A stretch of DNA of 64,000 bases, taken from contig FNCM01000002.1 in assembly GCA_900100835.1 (NCBI GenBank), positions 226,680-290,679 of the forward strand. Reading direction: 5' to 3'. Under the pieces are notes generated by a model. That model ran no database searches. It had not been told where the DNA came from and saw only the letters and a program-made list of their open reading frames with translations. Origin of the DNA: Selenomonas sp. WCT3. Lineage in GTDB: Bacteria; Bacillota; Negativicutes; Selenomonadales; Selenomonadaceae. Position numbers and translations under genes: made by a program. Shown here in pieces: positions 1 through 9,343 of the stretch; the stretch's first letter is position 1, and every line of letters begins with the position of its first letter.

Positions 1-237
1 GATATTGGCCACGGTAGCACCGGTACTCTGAGCACTGGCGTTCATGCCTTTGATATCCTTGTTGAGGATTTCTGCCATTGCGCCACCGATTGGATAGTAG
101 GTACCAGCTGTACCGCCCGTCGCGATATTCAGGAATTTTTTGCCGCCGTCATCGCCACCGCAACCGGTGAGAACTGCTGCCGAAACAACCATAGCCATGC
201 CAATGGCTGCCAGTTTCTTGAATTTACCAAAGTCCAT
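1..237 (-). CDS. TAXI-family TRAP transporter solute-binding lipoprotein (5' part only)
   Basis: Only the first 79 codons lie in the window; the gene runs off the left edge. The N-terminus has a basic start, a hydrophobic stretch and a lipobox LTGC (Cys26), so it should be an anchored, exported lipoprotein. Right after it comes a Gly-rich ATGGTAGTYYPIGGAMA segment (about residues 39-55), the typical start of the TAXI (TRAP-associated extracytoplasmic immunogenic) binding domain. TAXI proteins feed organic acids or glutamate-like ligands to a fused TRAP membrane subunit; the substrate cannot be told here. The ATG at 237 is preceded by AGGAGG at 245-250 on the minus strand. Confident for family, not for ligand. 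Confidence 0.88.
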   Translation of the reverse strand, partial: MDFGKFKKLAAIGMAMVVSAAVLTGCGGDDGGKKFLNIATGGTAGTYYPIGGAMAEILNKDIKGMNASAQSTGATVANI

Positions 238-292
238 ACAAACGCCTCCTATGTCCATTTTTGCATACAATATTTTTCATACCACGTATGTA

Positions 293-334
293 ATTATAGC
301 ATAGCATATATACATAATCAACAAGCATGCTATA
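293..334 (-). promoter_or_regulatory. Promoter of the TAXI gene with overlapping inverted repeat
   Basis: Read on the minus strand, a -35 TTGATT (316-321) and a -10 TATAAT (293-298) are separated by 17 bases, a near-consensus housekeeping promoter. An 8-base inverted repeat TATAGCAT/ATGCTATA (295-302 and 327-334) brackets the promoter and could be an operator. The promoter call is direct; the operator is inference. Confidence 0.6.
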
Positions 335-378
335 AAAAATATTGTCTTTTGTAAAGTATATCTGTATACATTACACAC

Positions 379-1680
379 TCAATCACCCATAAACACTTGC
401 AGGAGTTTTGACAAGGCCTCCTGATCTGCCCCCGCCATGGTTTCCCGTACCGAATGCATGGCTAGGATCGGAACCCCGATATCCATGGTACGCATAGGCA
501 CCAAAGCCGAGGCAATCGAGCCTAAAGTAGAGCCGCCACGGCTGTCGCTGCGATTGACAAATTGCTGCCATTTGATGCCCTGCGATTCGCAAAGGCCGCG
601 AACCACCGCCACAGCTTCCGCATCCCCGGCATAGGACTGGGAACAGGCCTGCTTCAAGGTGAGCCCCGCCCCCATCACCGGCCGGACAGCCGGGTCCGCC
701 TTATCGGCATAATTGGGATGAACCGCATGGGCTACATCCACCGAGAGCAGGAATCCTGCGGCAATATCCCGCAGCAGGTCTTCCTGGGATTTTCCCAAGG
801 CAGTGTACAAGCGCTCCAGCACCTGCATAAGAACGGCGGACGCCGCCCCCTGCTTCGTGCAGCTCCCCACCTCTTCATTGTCAAAGAGAGCAATCAGCCG
901 GATACCCGTGCCGGTCTCCGCTGCCCCGCAAATTCCATCCAGGCAGGCTTTTACCGAAGTGAGATTATCCAGCCGCGGGGAAGATACCATTTCCTCATGC
1001 AAACCTACCGTACAACCATGTTCCACCGGATAAAGGGATAACTCATAGGAAAGGATATCCTCAACGGCTGTACCCAGTTCCTCTGCCAGCCAATCCACGA
1101 AAAAAGTCTTGGCATCAGCATCTGCCTCCAAAGATTCCACTCCGCCGAAGGCAACTGCCAGTGGCAGCATATCCGTCTGGACATTGAGTTTTCCTTCATC
1201 ATTTACCTCCCGGTCCATGTGAATGGCCAAGCTGGGGATTGTCACCAGCGGCCGCTGAAAATCCACGAGACGGATTTCCGGATTAAAGGCATCTTCGCCA
1301 CGAACCACGATTTTTCCTGCTAAGGACAACGGCCGATCCAGCCAAGTTCGCAAAATCAAACCGCCGTATTTTTCTACATTCAATAGGCCGCATTTTTCTT
1401 TCACCATACCAGCCTGCGGTTTTAACCGGAAGCAGGGAAAATCCGTATGAGCCGCCGCCATCCGCAGCTGCCCATCGGACTCTCCCGCCACGAAGGCCAG
1501 CAGCGTCGAATCGTATACCGTCACGAAGTACTTTCCGCCCCGCTCGATCTGCCAGGAATCCGTCAGCGAAAGCTCTCGAAACCCTGCCAGCCGCAGCCGC
1601 ATCGCACTGGCTTGAACAGTATGGAAGGGCGTTGGACACTCCGCAACAAAGTCCAGTAATTCTTCAGTTTCAGTATTCAT
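379..1680 (-). CDS. apeB: M18 family zinc aminopeptidase
   Basis: A 433-residue cytosolic metallo-aminopeptidase that removes N-terminal amino acids from peptides. The M18 signature is present throughout: HTD at residues 78-80 (metal ligand), SSPRLDN with Asp238, DNEEVGS with Glu269-Glu270 (general base and ligand) and a C-terminal AMHSVRE with the last His ligand. Length matches the family (about 420-460). No signal peptide. It lies alone between the TAXI gene and rnfB, 35 bases downstream of the rnfB stop, so read-through from the rnf operon is possible. Preferred substrate (acidic versus broad) is not readable. Confidence 0.93.
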   Translation of the reverse strand: MNTETEELLDFVAECPTPFHTVQASAMRLRLAGFRELSLTDSWQIERGGKYFVTVYDSTLLAFVAGESDGQLRMAAAHTDFPCFRLKPQAGMVKEKCGLLNVEKYGGLILRTWLDRPLSLAGKIVVRGEDAFNPEIRLVDFQRPLVTIPSLAIHMDREVNDEGKLNVQTDMLPLAVAFGGVESLEADADAKTFFVDWLAEELGTAVEDILSYELSLYPVEHGCTVGLHEEMVSSPRLDNLTSVKACLDGICGAAETGTGIRLIALFDNEEVGSCTKQGAASAVLMQVLERLYTALGKSQEDLLRDIAAGFLLSVDVAHAVHPNYADKADPAVRPVMGAGLTLKQACSQSYAGDAEAVAVVRGLCESQGIKWQQFVNRSDSRGGSTLGSIASALVPMRTMDIGVPILAMHSVRETMAGADQEALSKLLQVFMGD

Positions 1681-1715
1681 AAAATCAATCCTTTACTAAA
1701 AATATGCCACCTGTA

Positions 1716-2549
1716 TTATACCACCTCCTTCATCATACGCCCTGCCACCAGTTCCTGTATCGCCTTGGTCGGGCACTTGGCAAGGCAGGTGGGGTTGTCA
1801 CAGGTCTTGCAGATTTCCTGATCCACCACGGCCACGAACCGGTCAATCTTGATCGCACCATGTTCGCAGCTGCGCATACAAAGGCCACAGCCAATGCAGG
1901 CATTCTGACAGAGTTTCTTCGCCACCGGCCCCCTATCATGCGAACTGCATTCAACCTGTACCGGAGCCTCAAAACTCTGTAGTGTCAAAATCGCCTGCGG
2001 GCAGGTCGAGACACATTTGCCGCAGCCGGTGCAAATGGCCTTATCCACCACAGGCAGCCCATCTGCCCCCATGGAAAGCGCACCAAAGGGACAGGCTCGC
2101 ACGCAATTGCCAAACCCAATGCAGCCGTATTTACACCCCTTGGGCCCACCTTGAATGAGTTTTGCCGCCGCACAGTCCCGGATGCCTTCATACCGGGCCG
2201 CCATTACTGCCGCCGTTTTCGTTCCACGGCATTTCAGATGCGCATATTTTGGTTCGGCAGCCTCAGCCTTTTTCCCCGTGAGTTCTGCCACCTTTGCCGC
2301 CACTGCTGCCTTGCCCGGCACACAGAGATTTGGCGGCACGCTCTCATCTTCCACCACTGCCTCAGCATATTTCGCGCAACCAGCAAATCCGCAAGCGCCG
2401 CACTGCCCTTTGGGCAATATATCCTCTACTTCATGGATAAGGGGATTTACCTCCATGGCAAATTTCTTATCTGCCAGCGCCAGCACCACGCCAAAAAAAG
2501 TACCGATCCCCACCAGCACCACAATAATCATAACCGCAGTATTCATCAT
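1716..2549 (-). CDS. rnfB: Rnf electron transport complex subunit B
   Basis: Iron-sulfur subunit (277 aa) of the Rnf complex, which moves electrons from reduced ferredoxin to NAD coupled to ion pumping. One N-terminal membrane helix (about 6-26), then the DUF4/Fe-S motif with Cys50, Cys53, Cys58 and Cys76, then several ferredoxin-type CxxCxxCxxxC clusters, including CTGCGKCVSTCP and CIGCGLCMRSC. Last gene of rseC-rnfCDGEAB. Two tandem ATG codons follow GGAGG; the first was taken. Family and role are certain from the motifs and gene order. Confidence 0.96.
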   Translation of the reverse strand: MMNTAVMIIVVLVGIGTFFGVVLALADKKFAMEVNPLIHEVEDILPKGQCGACGFAGCAKYAEAVVEDESVPPNLCVPGKAAVAAKVAELTGKKAEAAEPKYAHLKCRGTKTAAVMAARYEGIRDCAAAKLIQGGPKGCKYGCIGFGNCVRACPFGALSMGADGLPVVDKAICTGCGKCVSTCPQAILTLQSFEAPVQVECSSHDRGPVAKKLCQNACIGCGLCMRSCEHGAIKIDRFVAVVDQEICKTCDNPTCLAKCPTKAIQELVAGRMMKEVV

Positions 2550-2563
2550 CAGTCACAACCTCC

Positions 2564-3139
2564 TCACAGCATCCCCGAAAAACCGAGGAAAGCCAGGGAA
2601 AGCATTCCTGCTAAGATAAAGGCGATGCCAATCCCCTCAAGGGGTTTCGGAACATCGGCATAGGCGAGCTTCTCCCGCAGGGATGCCATCAAAATAATAG
2701 CCAAGGCAAAGCCAAGTCCTGAACCAATGGCAAACACAATGCTCTTAAGCAGGCTGTAGCTGTTCTCCACATTGAGCAGCGGCACGGCCAGCACGATACA
2801 ATTGGTGGCAATCAATAGCAGGTAAATGCCCCACATATTGTAGAGGGCAGGAGCCTGTTTCTTGATGATGAGTTCCAGCAGCTGTACAAAACTTGCCGTC
2901 AGCACGACAAATACAATTGTCGTCAGGAACGTCAGCCCCAAGGGCTGAAGCACAAAGAAATACACAATCCAGGCCAGGATCGAGCTCATGGTCATAACTG
3001 AAGTAACCGCCATGCCCATCCCCACCGAAGCACTGAGATTCTTGGATATGCCAAAGAAAATGCAAAGCCCCAGAAACTTGGTCAGCACGAAGTTGTTGAC
3101 GACAACTGCGCCGATAAATAAGGTAAGATATTCTGCCAT
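2564..3139 (-). CDS. rnfA: Rnf electron transport complex subunit A
   Basis: Integral membrane subunit (191 aa), almost entirely hydrophobic with about six membrane spans, of the RnfA/RsxA/NqrE family that lies in the ion-translocating core with RnfE and RnfD. It shows the family opening (VVNNFVLTKFLGLCIFFG, from about residue 13). Its ATG overlaps the rnfE stop by one base (TAATG), so translation is probably coupled. Length is the usual about 190 residues. Confidence 0.96.
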   Translation of the reverse strand: MAEYLTLFIGAVVVNNFVLTKFLGLCIFFGISKNLSASVGMGMAVTSVMTMSSILAWIVYFFVLQPLGLTFLTTIVFVVLTASFVQLLELIIKKQAPALYNMWGIYLLLIATNCIVLAVPLLNVENSYSLLKSIVFAIGSGLGFALAIILMASLREKLAYADVPKPLEGIGIAFILAGMLSLAFLGFSGML

Positions 3140-3789
3140 TACGACTCAGCTCCCTTCATCGTCTCCATGCGGCGGGCTTCCTGGGCCTTCTTCTCCTCCA
3201 CATGTTTATTCCAGGTTTTTGTGGCCGCCACCAAATAGCCAATCAGGATAAAGGCCCCCGGTGGCAATACCATCATCAGCATCGGCTCATAGCCGTCGCC
3301 AAACACCGGCATACCTAGAATCGTCCCGGCACCGATGAGTTCGCGAATCACTGAAATGATCAGCATGGCCAGCGTAAATCCACAGCCCATGCCAAACCCA
3401 TCGGCAAAGGATTTCACCACACCGTGTTTCGACGCATAGACCTCCGCCCGGGCCAAAATGATAGCAAACACCACCACCAAGGCCAAATAGATACCCAACG
3501 CCTTATAAAGTTCGGGGAAATAGGCCTGCAAAACCAGCTGAGCCACCGTAACGATGGTCGCTATCGAAGTGATGTAAACCGGCACACGCACCTTAGGATT
3601 TACCCATTTGCGCACGATGGACACCACCACGTTATTCGTCGTAATGACAAAGGTAACCGTAAGCCCCATCGTAAGGCCATTGACAACGCTTGTAGTAACC
3701 GCTAGGGCAGGACAAAGGGACAGGGCAAGAATAAAAATCGGATTTTCGGCCACCAGTCCCTTGCTGAAGATATTCCATAATTCCTTCAT
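3139..3789 (-). CDS. rnfE: Rnf electron transport complex subunit E
   Basis: Integral membrane subunit (216 aa from this start), RnfE/RsxE/NqrD family, paralogous to RnfA with inverted topology. About six hydrophobic segments; the conserved ENPIFILALSLCPALAVTTS stretch lies near the N-terminus. A longer reading to 3816 exists, but the ATG at 3789 follows a clear GGGAGG box and sits one base after the rnfG stop, so the shorter start was chosen. The C-terminus is a short basic cytoplasmic tail. Part of the rnf operon. Confidence 0.95.
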   Translation of the reverse strand: MKELWNIFSKGLVAENPIFILALSLCPALAVTTSVVNGLTMGLTVTFVITTNNVVVSIVRKWVNPKVRVPVYITSIATIVTVAQLVLQAYFPELYKALGIYLALVVVFAIILARAEVYASKHGVVKSFADGFGMGCGFTLAMLIISVIRELIGAGTILGMPVFGDGYEPMLMMVLPPGAFILIGYLVAATKTWNKHVEEKKAQEARRMETMKGAES

Positions 3790-3790
3790 T

Positions 3791-4339
3791 TTATTTCCCT
3801 CCCTGCAAGGCCGCAACTTCCTCTACTGCCTGCTTGATGCCAAGCACCACCGCCCGCGAGGAAATCGTCGCACCGGTCATAGCCTGAATGTCCTCTTTAT
3901 CCGCAGGGTCCTTCGTGACCACCAGATGTTCCATTCCCTTGCCAGCGAACTGCTGCCGGAAGGCGGGCTTCTGCGCATTATCACCGAGGCCCGGCGTCTC
4001 GTTGTGTTCCAGGATATTGTAATCGATGACCTTGGCGTCCACCGTCACCGCTACCAGCAGCTTGATTTTACCGCCATAACCCTTGGTCTCACTGGGGACG
4101 ATATAGGCGGTGGTTTGACCGTTCTTTACCGCCGCAAACCAGCCCTCATGTCCACTCACTTCCTGGAAGGAATCCGCATCGGGAACCAAGGCCTTCATGG
4201 ACTCCTGCTTCATCAGTTCTGCCTTTTGCGCCGCCACGGGAGCCGTCACGTAATAGACCGAGCCAATGACCACCCCAGAGATAAAACAGGCCATCGCCAA
4301 ATTCGAAGCAATCTTCACAATCGAATGTTCCTCAGCCAT
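3791..4339 (-). CDS. rnfG: Rnf electron transport complex subunit G (covalent flavoprotein)
   Basis: Subunit with an N-terminal membrane anchor (about residues 10-30) and an FMN-binding domain facing outward. The flavinylation motif TGATISS is visible near residues 155-161; by family knowledge FMN is joined by ApbE to the second Thr of this motif. Start: ATG at 4339 overlaps the rnfD TGA; an adjacent in-frame GTG at 4342 has equally good spacing from GGAGG. An apbE gene is present about 53 kb away (56868-57926). Confidence 0.95.
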   Translation of the reverse strand: MAEEHSIVKIASNLAMACFISGVVIGSVYYVTAPVAAQKAELMKQESMKALVPDADSFQEVSGHEGWFAAVKNGQTTAYIVPSETKGYGGKIKLLVAVTVDAKVIDYNILEHNETPGLGDNAQKPAFRQQFAGKGMEHLVVTKDPADKEDIQAMTGATISSRAVVLGIKQAVEEVAALQGGK

Positions 4340-5322
4340 CACTTGTCACCTCCAGCCCCAAAGATACGCGGTTTCGTAAAGCGGTCAATAAGCGGCGTCA
4401 GCGCATTCATCAAGAGAATGGAATAGCAGACGCCCTCCGGATAGCCGCCCAACAGACGGATCAACACCGTAAGGGCCCCAGCCCCGACGGCAAAGATGAC
4501 CTGCCCTTTGACCGTCATGGGAATCGTAACCATATCCGTAGCCATAAAGAACGCCCCCAGCATCAAGCCCCCGGCCATCATATGGAAAAGCGGGTCGCCA
4601 GTAAAGAGCCCCGCAGGGCCAAAGACAAAGGTCAGCAAACCAACGGTGCCAATCATGACCACCGGCACCACCCAATTCACATACCCCTTCCCAATCAGAT
4701 ACAGGCCGCCTAACAATAGCAGCACCGTACTGGTCTCCCCTAAGGAGCCATTGCGGGTTCCGATAAACATATTCCAATACAGACCTGCCTGACCGCCAAA
4801 GGTTGCCAGCAGGGCATCATACCCCTGCAGTTTAAGGATATTCAACGGCGTTGCGCTGGTCATGGCATCCACCCCAGCACTCATGTCCTGCATCTTCGTC
4901 CAAGTGGTCATTGCCACCGGCCAAGAGACCATCAGCGCCGCCCGGCCAATATGGGCAGGATTGAAGATATTGAACCCCAAGCCTCCCATGGACTGCTTGG
5001 CCACCACGATGGCCAGCACCGAACCGATTGCCACCATATACGGCGGCAAGACCGGCGACATAGACATCGCCAATAGCAGTCCCGTTATGCAGGCACTGCC
5101 GTCAAAAGCCGTAATCGGCTGGTGCATTGCCCGCTGCCAGATGTACTCCGACGCCACCGCAAAGATGACGCCCACCACCATATTGACCAGTGCCGGCAGG
5201 CCAAACCACCAGACGGCAAATGCCGCCGCTGGTAGCAGCGCTGCATTTACCCGCCACATAATCCCCGGGATCGTCTCACCATCGCGAATATGCGGGGAAC
5301 TAGAAATCGTATACTCACTCAT
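4339..5322 (-). CDS. rnfD: Rnf electron transport complex subunit D (covalent flavoprotein)
   Basis: Polytopic membrane subunit (327 aa), NqrB/RnfD family. The motif TSATPL at residues 155-160 is the FMN attachment site of this family (Thr158). Multiple hydrophobic helices flank it on both sides. The open frame extends upstream inside rnfC, but the ATG at 5322 overlaps the rnfC stop as ATGA and gives the family's normal length of about 320-350, so that start was chosen. Expected to contribute to the ion path with RnfA and RnfE. Confidence 0.95.
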   Translation of the reverse strand: MSEYTISSSPHIRDGETIPGIMWRVNAALLPAAAFAVWWFGLPALVNMVVGVIFAVASEYIWQRAMHQPITAFDGSACITGLLLAMSMSPVLPPYMVAIGSVLAIVVAKQSMGGLGFNIFNPAHIGRAALMVSWPVAMTTWTKMQDMSAGVDAMTSATPLNILKLQGYDALLATFGGQAGLYWNMFIGTRNGSLGETSTVLLLLGGLYLIGKGYVNWVVPVVMIGTVGLLTFVFGPAGLFTGDPLFHMMAGGLMLGAFFMATDMVTIPMTVKGQVIFAVGAGALTVLIRLLGGYPEGVCYSILLMNALTPLIDRFTKPRIFGAGGDK

Positions 5323-6674
5323 GCCTTCGCCCCCTCTTTCTTCGCCGGTTCTTCCTTGGCTTTCGCCTTTGCCATCTCCGCCCGCACAAAGCCCTTGGCG
5401 TTGCGGATATACTGCACGATATTCCGTTTCGCGGGGCAAATATAGGTACAACAGCCACACTCCACACAGTTCATCAAACCGTAGGAATCACGGCAAGCCG
5501 CAAAATCCTGACGCTGGGAAAGTATCGATAACATGCTGGGCACCAGCCCCATGGGGCAGGCTTTGACACAACGGCCACAGCGGATGCAGTTCATTTCTGG
5601 GCCATGCTCCGTAAGCCTGCGGGTCAAGGCCAAAATTCCGGAGGATCCCTTCATCACCGGAACCTCATCCGTAAACTGAGCCATGCCCATCATGGGGCCA
5701 CCCGCCAGCAGTTTATCTGGTTCTTCTTTAAAGCCACCGCAGAAGGCAATAGCATCACTATATTTCGTACCGATGCGCACCCGCAGGTTCTTCGGTTCGG
5801 CAATGGCATCCCCCGAAACGGTCATAATCCGCTCCGTAAGGGGCACCCCGCGTACCACCGCATCGGCAATGGCCGCCACCGTCCCTACATTCTGCACCAC
5901 GGCCCCCACATCCATGGGCAGCCCTCCCATGGGAACTTCCCGGTCTGCCAGCACTTTGATCAACATCTTCTCTGCCCCCTGGGGATACTTCGTCTTGAGG
6001 GCTGCCACCTCGATGCCGGTTCCCGCGCCAGCCTTTTTCAACGCATCAATAGCCTCCGGTTTATTGTCCTCGATGCCAATCACACTGCGCTTGACCCCCA
6101 GCACCCGGGCAAGAATCTGCGTTCCCTCCACCACCTGCGCCGGTGACTCTAGCATCAGCCGGTAATCCGCAGTCAAATACGGCTCACACTCAGCGCCGTT
6201 GAGGATCAGAATATCCACGGGTTTCGACGGTTTTAACTTGATATGGGCCGGAAAGGTCGCTCCCCCCATACCGACAATGCCCGCGGACTGGATAGCGTTT
6301 AGAATCTCCTCATTCGTCATCGCCGTCCAATCCCGCTCCAGCGGCAGACCGTCTGCCCAACTGTCCTCCCCGTCGTTTTCGATGACAACAGCGGAACAGC
6401 TGATGCGCCCCGAATGGGGACGCTCTTCAATGCGGATGACCTTACCAGATACCGGGGCATGAATATCCGCATGCATAAAAGCCGGACTCGTGCCGATAAG
6501 CTGCCCCCGTTTCACCAGGTCCCCCACCTTCACACAGGGGGTGCAGGGGGCACCGATATGCTGGCTCATTGGCACGACGAGTTCCTTTGGCGCCGGCATC
6601 ACCTCAATGGGCTTAGCCTTTGCCAGTTCCTTGCCATCGTGCGGATGAATCCCACCAAGAAAACTCCTGAACAT
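5319..6674 (-). CDS. rnfC: Rnf electron transport complex subunit C
   Basis: Peripheral subunit (451 aa) that carries the NADH/FMN site and two 4Fe-4S clusters. Visible features: N-terminal barrel-like domain opening with GGIHPHDGKELAK, a Gly-rich GMGGATFPAHIKL stretch typical of the Complex1_51K fold, and two C-terminal clusters CIRCGRCVKACPMG and CVECGCCTYICP. An upstream TTG at 6680 is in frame, but the ATG at 6674 has GAGGTG at proper spacing. First rnf gene proper after rseC. Confidence 0.96.
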   Translation of the reverse strand: MFRSFLGGIHPHDGKELAKAKPIEVMPAPKELVVPMSQHIGAPCTPCVKVGDLVKRGQLIGTSPAFMHADIHAPVSGKVIRIEERPHSGRISCSAVVIENDGEDSWADGLPLERDWTAMTNEEILNAIQSAGIVGMGGATFPAHIKLKPSKPVDILILNGAECEPYLTADYRLMLESPAQVVEGTQILARVLGVKRSVIGIEDNKPEAIDALKKAGAGTGIEVAALKTKYPQGAEKMLIKVLADREVPMGGLPMDVGAVVQNVGTVAAIADAVVRGVPLTERIMTVSGDAIAEPKNLRVRIGTKYSDAIAFCGGFKEEPDKLLAGGPMMGMAQFTDEVPVMKGSSGILALTRRLTEHGPEMNCIRCGRCVKACPMGLVPSMLSILSQRQDFAACRDSYGLMNCVECGCCTYICPAKRNIVQYIRNAKGFVRAEMAKAKAKEEPAKKEGAKA

Positions 6675-6713
6675 GAACAATCACCTCATAGCTCCCTAAA
6701 ATATCTGAAACGG

Positions 6714-7130
6714 TCAATCCTCTATAATCTCGAGAATAACCGGTTTCATCCCTTGTTTCTTCGCCACTTGCCGGTCAAACAGCTTGATTACCAGCAGTGA
6801 CAAAACGAAAAAAAAGCCAGCACCGAACTCAGCCCAGAAGGAAATTTCTCCTCCCACGCCAATCGCAAGCTGCCAGCCCAGCACAGCCCCCGAAGCCGCC
6901 GCCAAAAGCGGCAGCACAAACACCACAAAAGCTCCCGTCAGCACCTGCGTTTCCTGCATGGCGAACCGCACGCGCTGGCCAGGTTTAGCACCAATTCGAT
7001 TGATGGCCTCTACCATCACCTGCTGGCTTGAAGGACAAGCGCCGCAGGCAGAACAATCTGCGTGACGCCCCACCTTAATACTGGCCAGACCATCCTGGAC
7101 TTTCACCACCAGGCCTTCTTCCTGTTTCAT
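6714..7130 (-). CDS. rseC: RseC/SoxR-reducing system family membrane protein
   Basis: 138-residue protein with a small N-terminal domain carrying a Cys cluster (DCSACGACP, about residues 25-33), followed by two hydrophobic helices (about 66-118). This is the RseC/MucC layout; members are often encoded with rnf/rsx and may help Rnf assembly or SoxR reduction. It is the first gene of the rnf operon here, 40 bases before rnfC. Exact function in Firmicutes is unknown. Confidence 0.85.
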   Translation of the reverse strand: MKQEEGLVVKVQDGLASIKVGRHADCSACGACPSSQQVMVEAINRIGAKPGQRVRFAMQETQVLTGAFVVFVLPLLAAASGAVLGWQLAIGVGGEISFWAEFGAGFFFVLSLLVIKLFDRQVAKKQGMKPVILEIIED

Positions 7131-7228
7131 CCAGCCACCTCCTCTGTTTTCCTATTGTCTAGATTCGTTTTTTGTTCCAAATTTCCTTGTTTTTTATCAT
7201 CTGTGAAAATTTTATTTTTCCAGGCACG

Positions 7229-7259
7229 AAAAAAAGCCTTCCGTAAACGGAAGGCTTTT
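7229..7259 (-). terminator. Intrinsic terminator after the PASTA PBP gene
   Basis: A 12-base perfect stem (7232-7243 with 7248-7259) and a 4-base loop; on the minus strand it is followed by a run of T, directly after the PBP stop codon. The core AAGCCTTCC recurs in other terminators of this window. Confidence 0.85.
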
Positions 7260-7267
7260 CCCATTCA

Positions 7268-9244
7268 TTATTCTGGTTTGAAATATACGACAATACTGCG
7301 GCCTTGGTCCACCAGTGTATTCGGCGGGATACTCTGCCCCGAGGCAAAGCCTGATCCCTCGCTTTCAAAACTCAAGCCCTTATCACTGGCAATACGGGCA
7401 GCTTCCCGGAGGCTTTTCCCCGTGAAATCCGGCATGACAATCATGCCCTCCGGCACAACACCCTCGTACCCTTTGATTGGCTTCGGCTGCGGCGTCTTCG
7501 GCGGCTCCATGCCCGCAAACGGGTCACTGGACGGAGCAATCCGCATATAGCGGAACAGCTGGGAGAAAATCCGGCTGGCCACCGGAGCGGCAATCTGTCC
7601 ACCGTAGTAGTTGCCCTGACTCGGGTCATCAATCATGACCAAAACCGTAAGCTGCGGATCCTCCACCGGCGCGAAACCACAGAAGGAGGCAATATAACGC
7701 CCCTCCATATAACCGGCACCATCCTCACGGATTTTCTGGGCCGTACCCGTCTTGCCGGCAATGCGATAGCCTTTAACGCCGGCCTTAGCACCACCACCGC
7801 TGGCAACGACCTGTTCCAAGAGACCGATGAGGGTCTTGTCCGTAGCCGACTCTATCGTGCGGCGCACCTCCTGGGGGCTGCGCTCCTCATAGACCGAGCC
7901 ATCAGCATTGCGGATGGACTTCACGATATAAGGCTTCAGCAGCACACCATCGTTGGCAATGGCCGACATGGCCGTCACCAGCTGCAGCGGCGTCACAGCG
8001 ATACTCTGGCCAATCGACATGGTGGCAATATCGGAGTCACGCATCTGCTCTGGGTCGAATAGGATACCACTCTCCTCGGCCGGCAAATCGATGCCTGTGG
8101 CCTCGCCAAAGCCGAACTTCTTCGCGTAATCCGTAATCTTGTCCGCCCCCAGACGCAGGCCTACCTGAGCAAAGCCCGTGTTAAGGGACTGCTTGACGAC
8201 ATCCGTGAACGTAACGGTACCAAAGCTCGTACCGCTCCAGTTCTGGATGCGGCGTCCCGATACCATGACATATCCCGGGTCCACAAAGACCTGATTTGGC
8301 GTAACCACCTGCTCCTGCAAGGCCGCACCGGCAACCACCGATTTAAAGGTGGAACCCGGCTCATAAATAAAGGACACAGCCCGGTTTTTCCAAACCTCTG
8401 GCTTGTAATCCCAAAACTTATTGGGATTATAAGAAGGGCGCGATGCCATTGCCAGCACCTCGCCGGTCTTCGGATTCATGACCACACAGGTAATGGACTT
8501 GGGCCGGTTCTCCGCCACCGCCCGATCAAGCTCCTGCTCGACAATGAACTGGATTCCGCTGTCGATGGTGAGCTCAACGGTCTTGCAGTAATCCCCGCGA
8601 TAATGACGGCTGCTGGAAAAAATCGAATCGAGAATCGGCCGGTCGCGGCGATCCGTAGTCAGATATTTCTCTTTGATTTCTCCCTTGAGCAGGCTGTCCA
8701 GCGCCTGTTCCACGCCATCCAAGCCCTTATCGTCTGTCCCCACAAAGCCCAGGACATTGGCCGCCAGCACGTCGTTGGGATAATAGCGCTTCGCCTCATC
8801 ACGGAAGCCCAGGCAAGTGGAGTAGCCCTTCTCCTTGATGAGCGCCCGCACAGCCTCGTATTCCGACTGTTCCATGCGGCGTTTGACCCAGACAAAACCA
8901 CCGCCCACGGCAATATCATCGAGAACGTCCTGCTCCGTCTTCTCAATAAGCGGAGCCAGATCCGCCGCCAAAGTCTGCGGATCTTCCACATGATTCGGGT
9001 CAACATACAGGGACTTAGTCATGGTACTGACCGCCAGCTCACGGCCGTTGCGGTCGATAATCGCACCGCGAGGCGACTGAATGGCATAATCATGCCCCAC
9101 CTGATTTTTCATGCGCTCTGAGAGCTCATTTCCCTGTATCAGCTGCAGCCAGCCATAACGCAAGACGACTATTCCCAAAATAAAAAGCATAAACATCGCG
9201 AGGCCGGTAATATGCTTTTGCGTCTCGTACCGTCTCTTCTTCAT
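7268..9244 (-). CDS. PASTA-domain penicillin-binding transpeptidase (class B PBP)
   Basis: 658-residue D,D-transpeptidase that cross-links septal or sporulation-type peptidoglycan. N-terminal membrane helix (about 13-32), dimerisation domain, then the transpeptidase domain with all three active-site motifs: STFK (Ser298), SLN (353-355) and KTG (498-500). A single PASTA domain ends the protein (about 595-658). Closest named relatives are FtsI/SpoVD of Firmicutes. It stands alone here and not in a mur/fts cluster, so it may be an extra class B PBP. Ends just before a strong terminator. Confidence 0.93.
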   Translation of the reverse strand: MKKRRYETQKHITGLAMFMLFILGIVVLRYGWLQLIQGNELSERMKNQVGHDYAIQSPRGAIIDRNGRELAVSTMTKSLYVDPNHVEDPQTLAADLAPLIEKTEQDVLDDIAVGGGFVWVKRRMEQSEYEAVRALIKEKGYSTCLGFRDEAKRYYPNDVLAANVLGFVGTDDKGLDGVEQALDSLLKGEIKEKYLTTDRRDRPILDSIFSSSRHYRGDYCKTVELTIDSGIQFIVEQELDRAVAENRPKSITCVVMNPKTGEVLAMASRPSYNPNKFWDYKPEVWKNRAVSFIYEPGSTFKSVVAGAALQEQVVTPNQVFVDPGYVMVSGRRIQNWSGTSFGTVTFTDVVKQSLNTGFAQVGLRLGADKITDYAKKFGFGEATGIDLPAEESGILFDPEQMRDSDIATMSIGQSIAVTPLQLVTAMSAIANDGVLLKPYIVKSIRNADGSVYEERSPQEVRRTIESATDKTLIGLLEQVVASGGGAKAGVKGYRIAGKTGTAQKIREDGAGYMEGRYIASFCGFAPVEDPQLTVLVMIDDPSQGNYYGGQIAAPVASRIFSQLFRYMRIAPSSDPFAGMEPPKTPQPKPIKGYEGVVPEGMIVMPDFTGKSLREAARIASDKGLSFESEGSGFASGQSIPPNTLVDQGRSIVVYFKPE

Positions 9245-9310
9245 TCCTCTATATCACTCCTGTCGCTGCACGACATACTTACCGAAATTATACTCCTTAT
9301 ATCATACCAC

Positions 9311-9340
9311 AAAAAAACCTCCCCCTAAAGGGGAAGGCTT
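9311..9340 (-). terminator. Intrinsic terminator after rlmH
   Basis: On the minus strand CCTTCCCC and GGGGGAGG form an 8-base stem with one G-T pair, followed by seven T residues. It ends the walJ-htrA-rlmH unit. Confidence 0.85.
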
Positions 9341-9343
9341 ATA

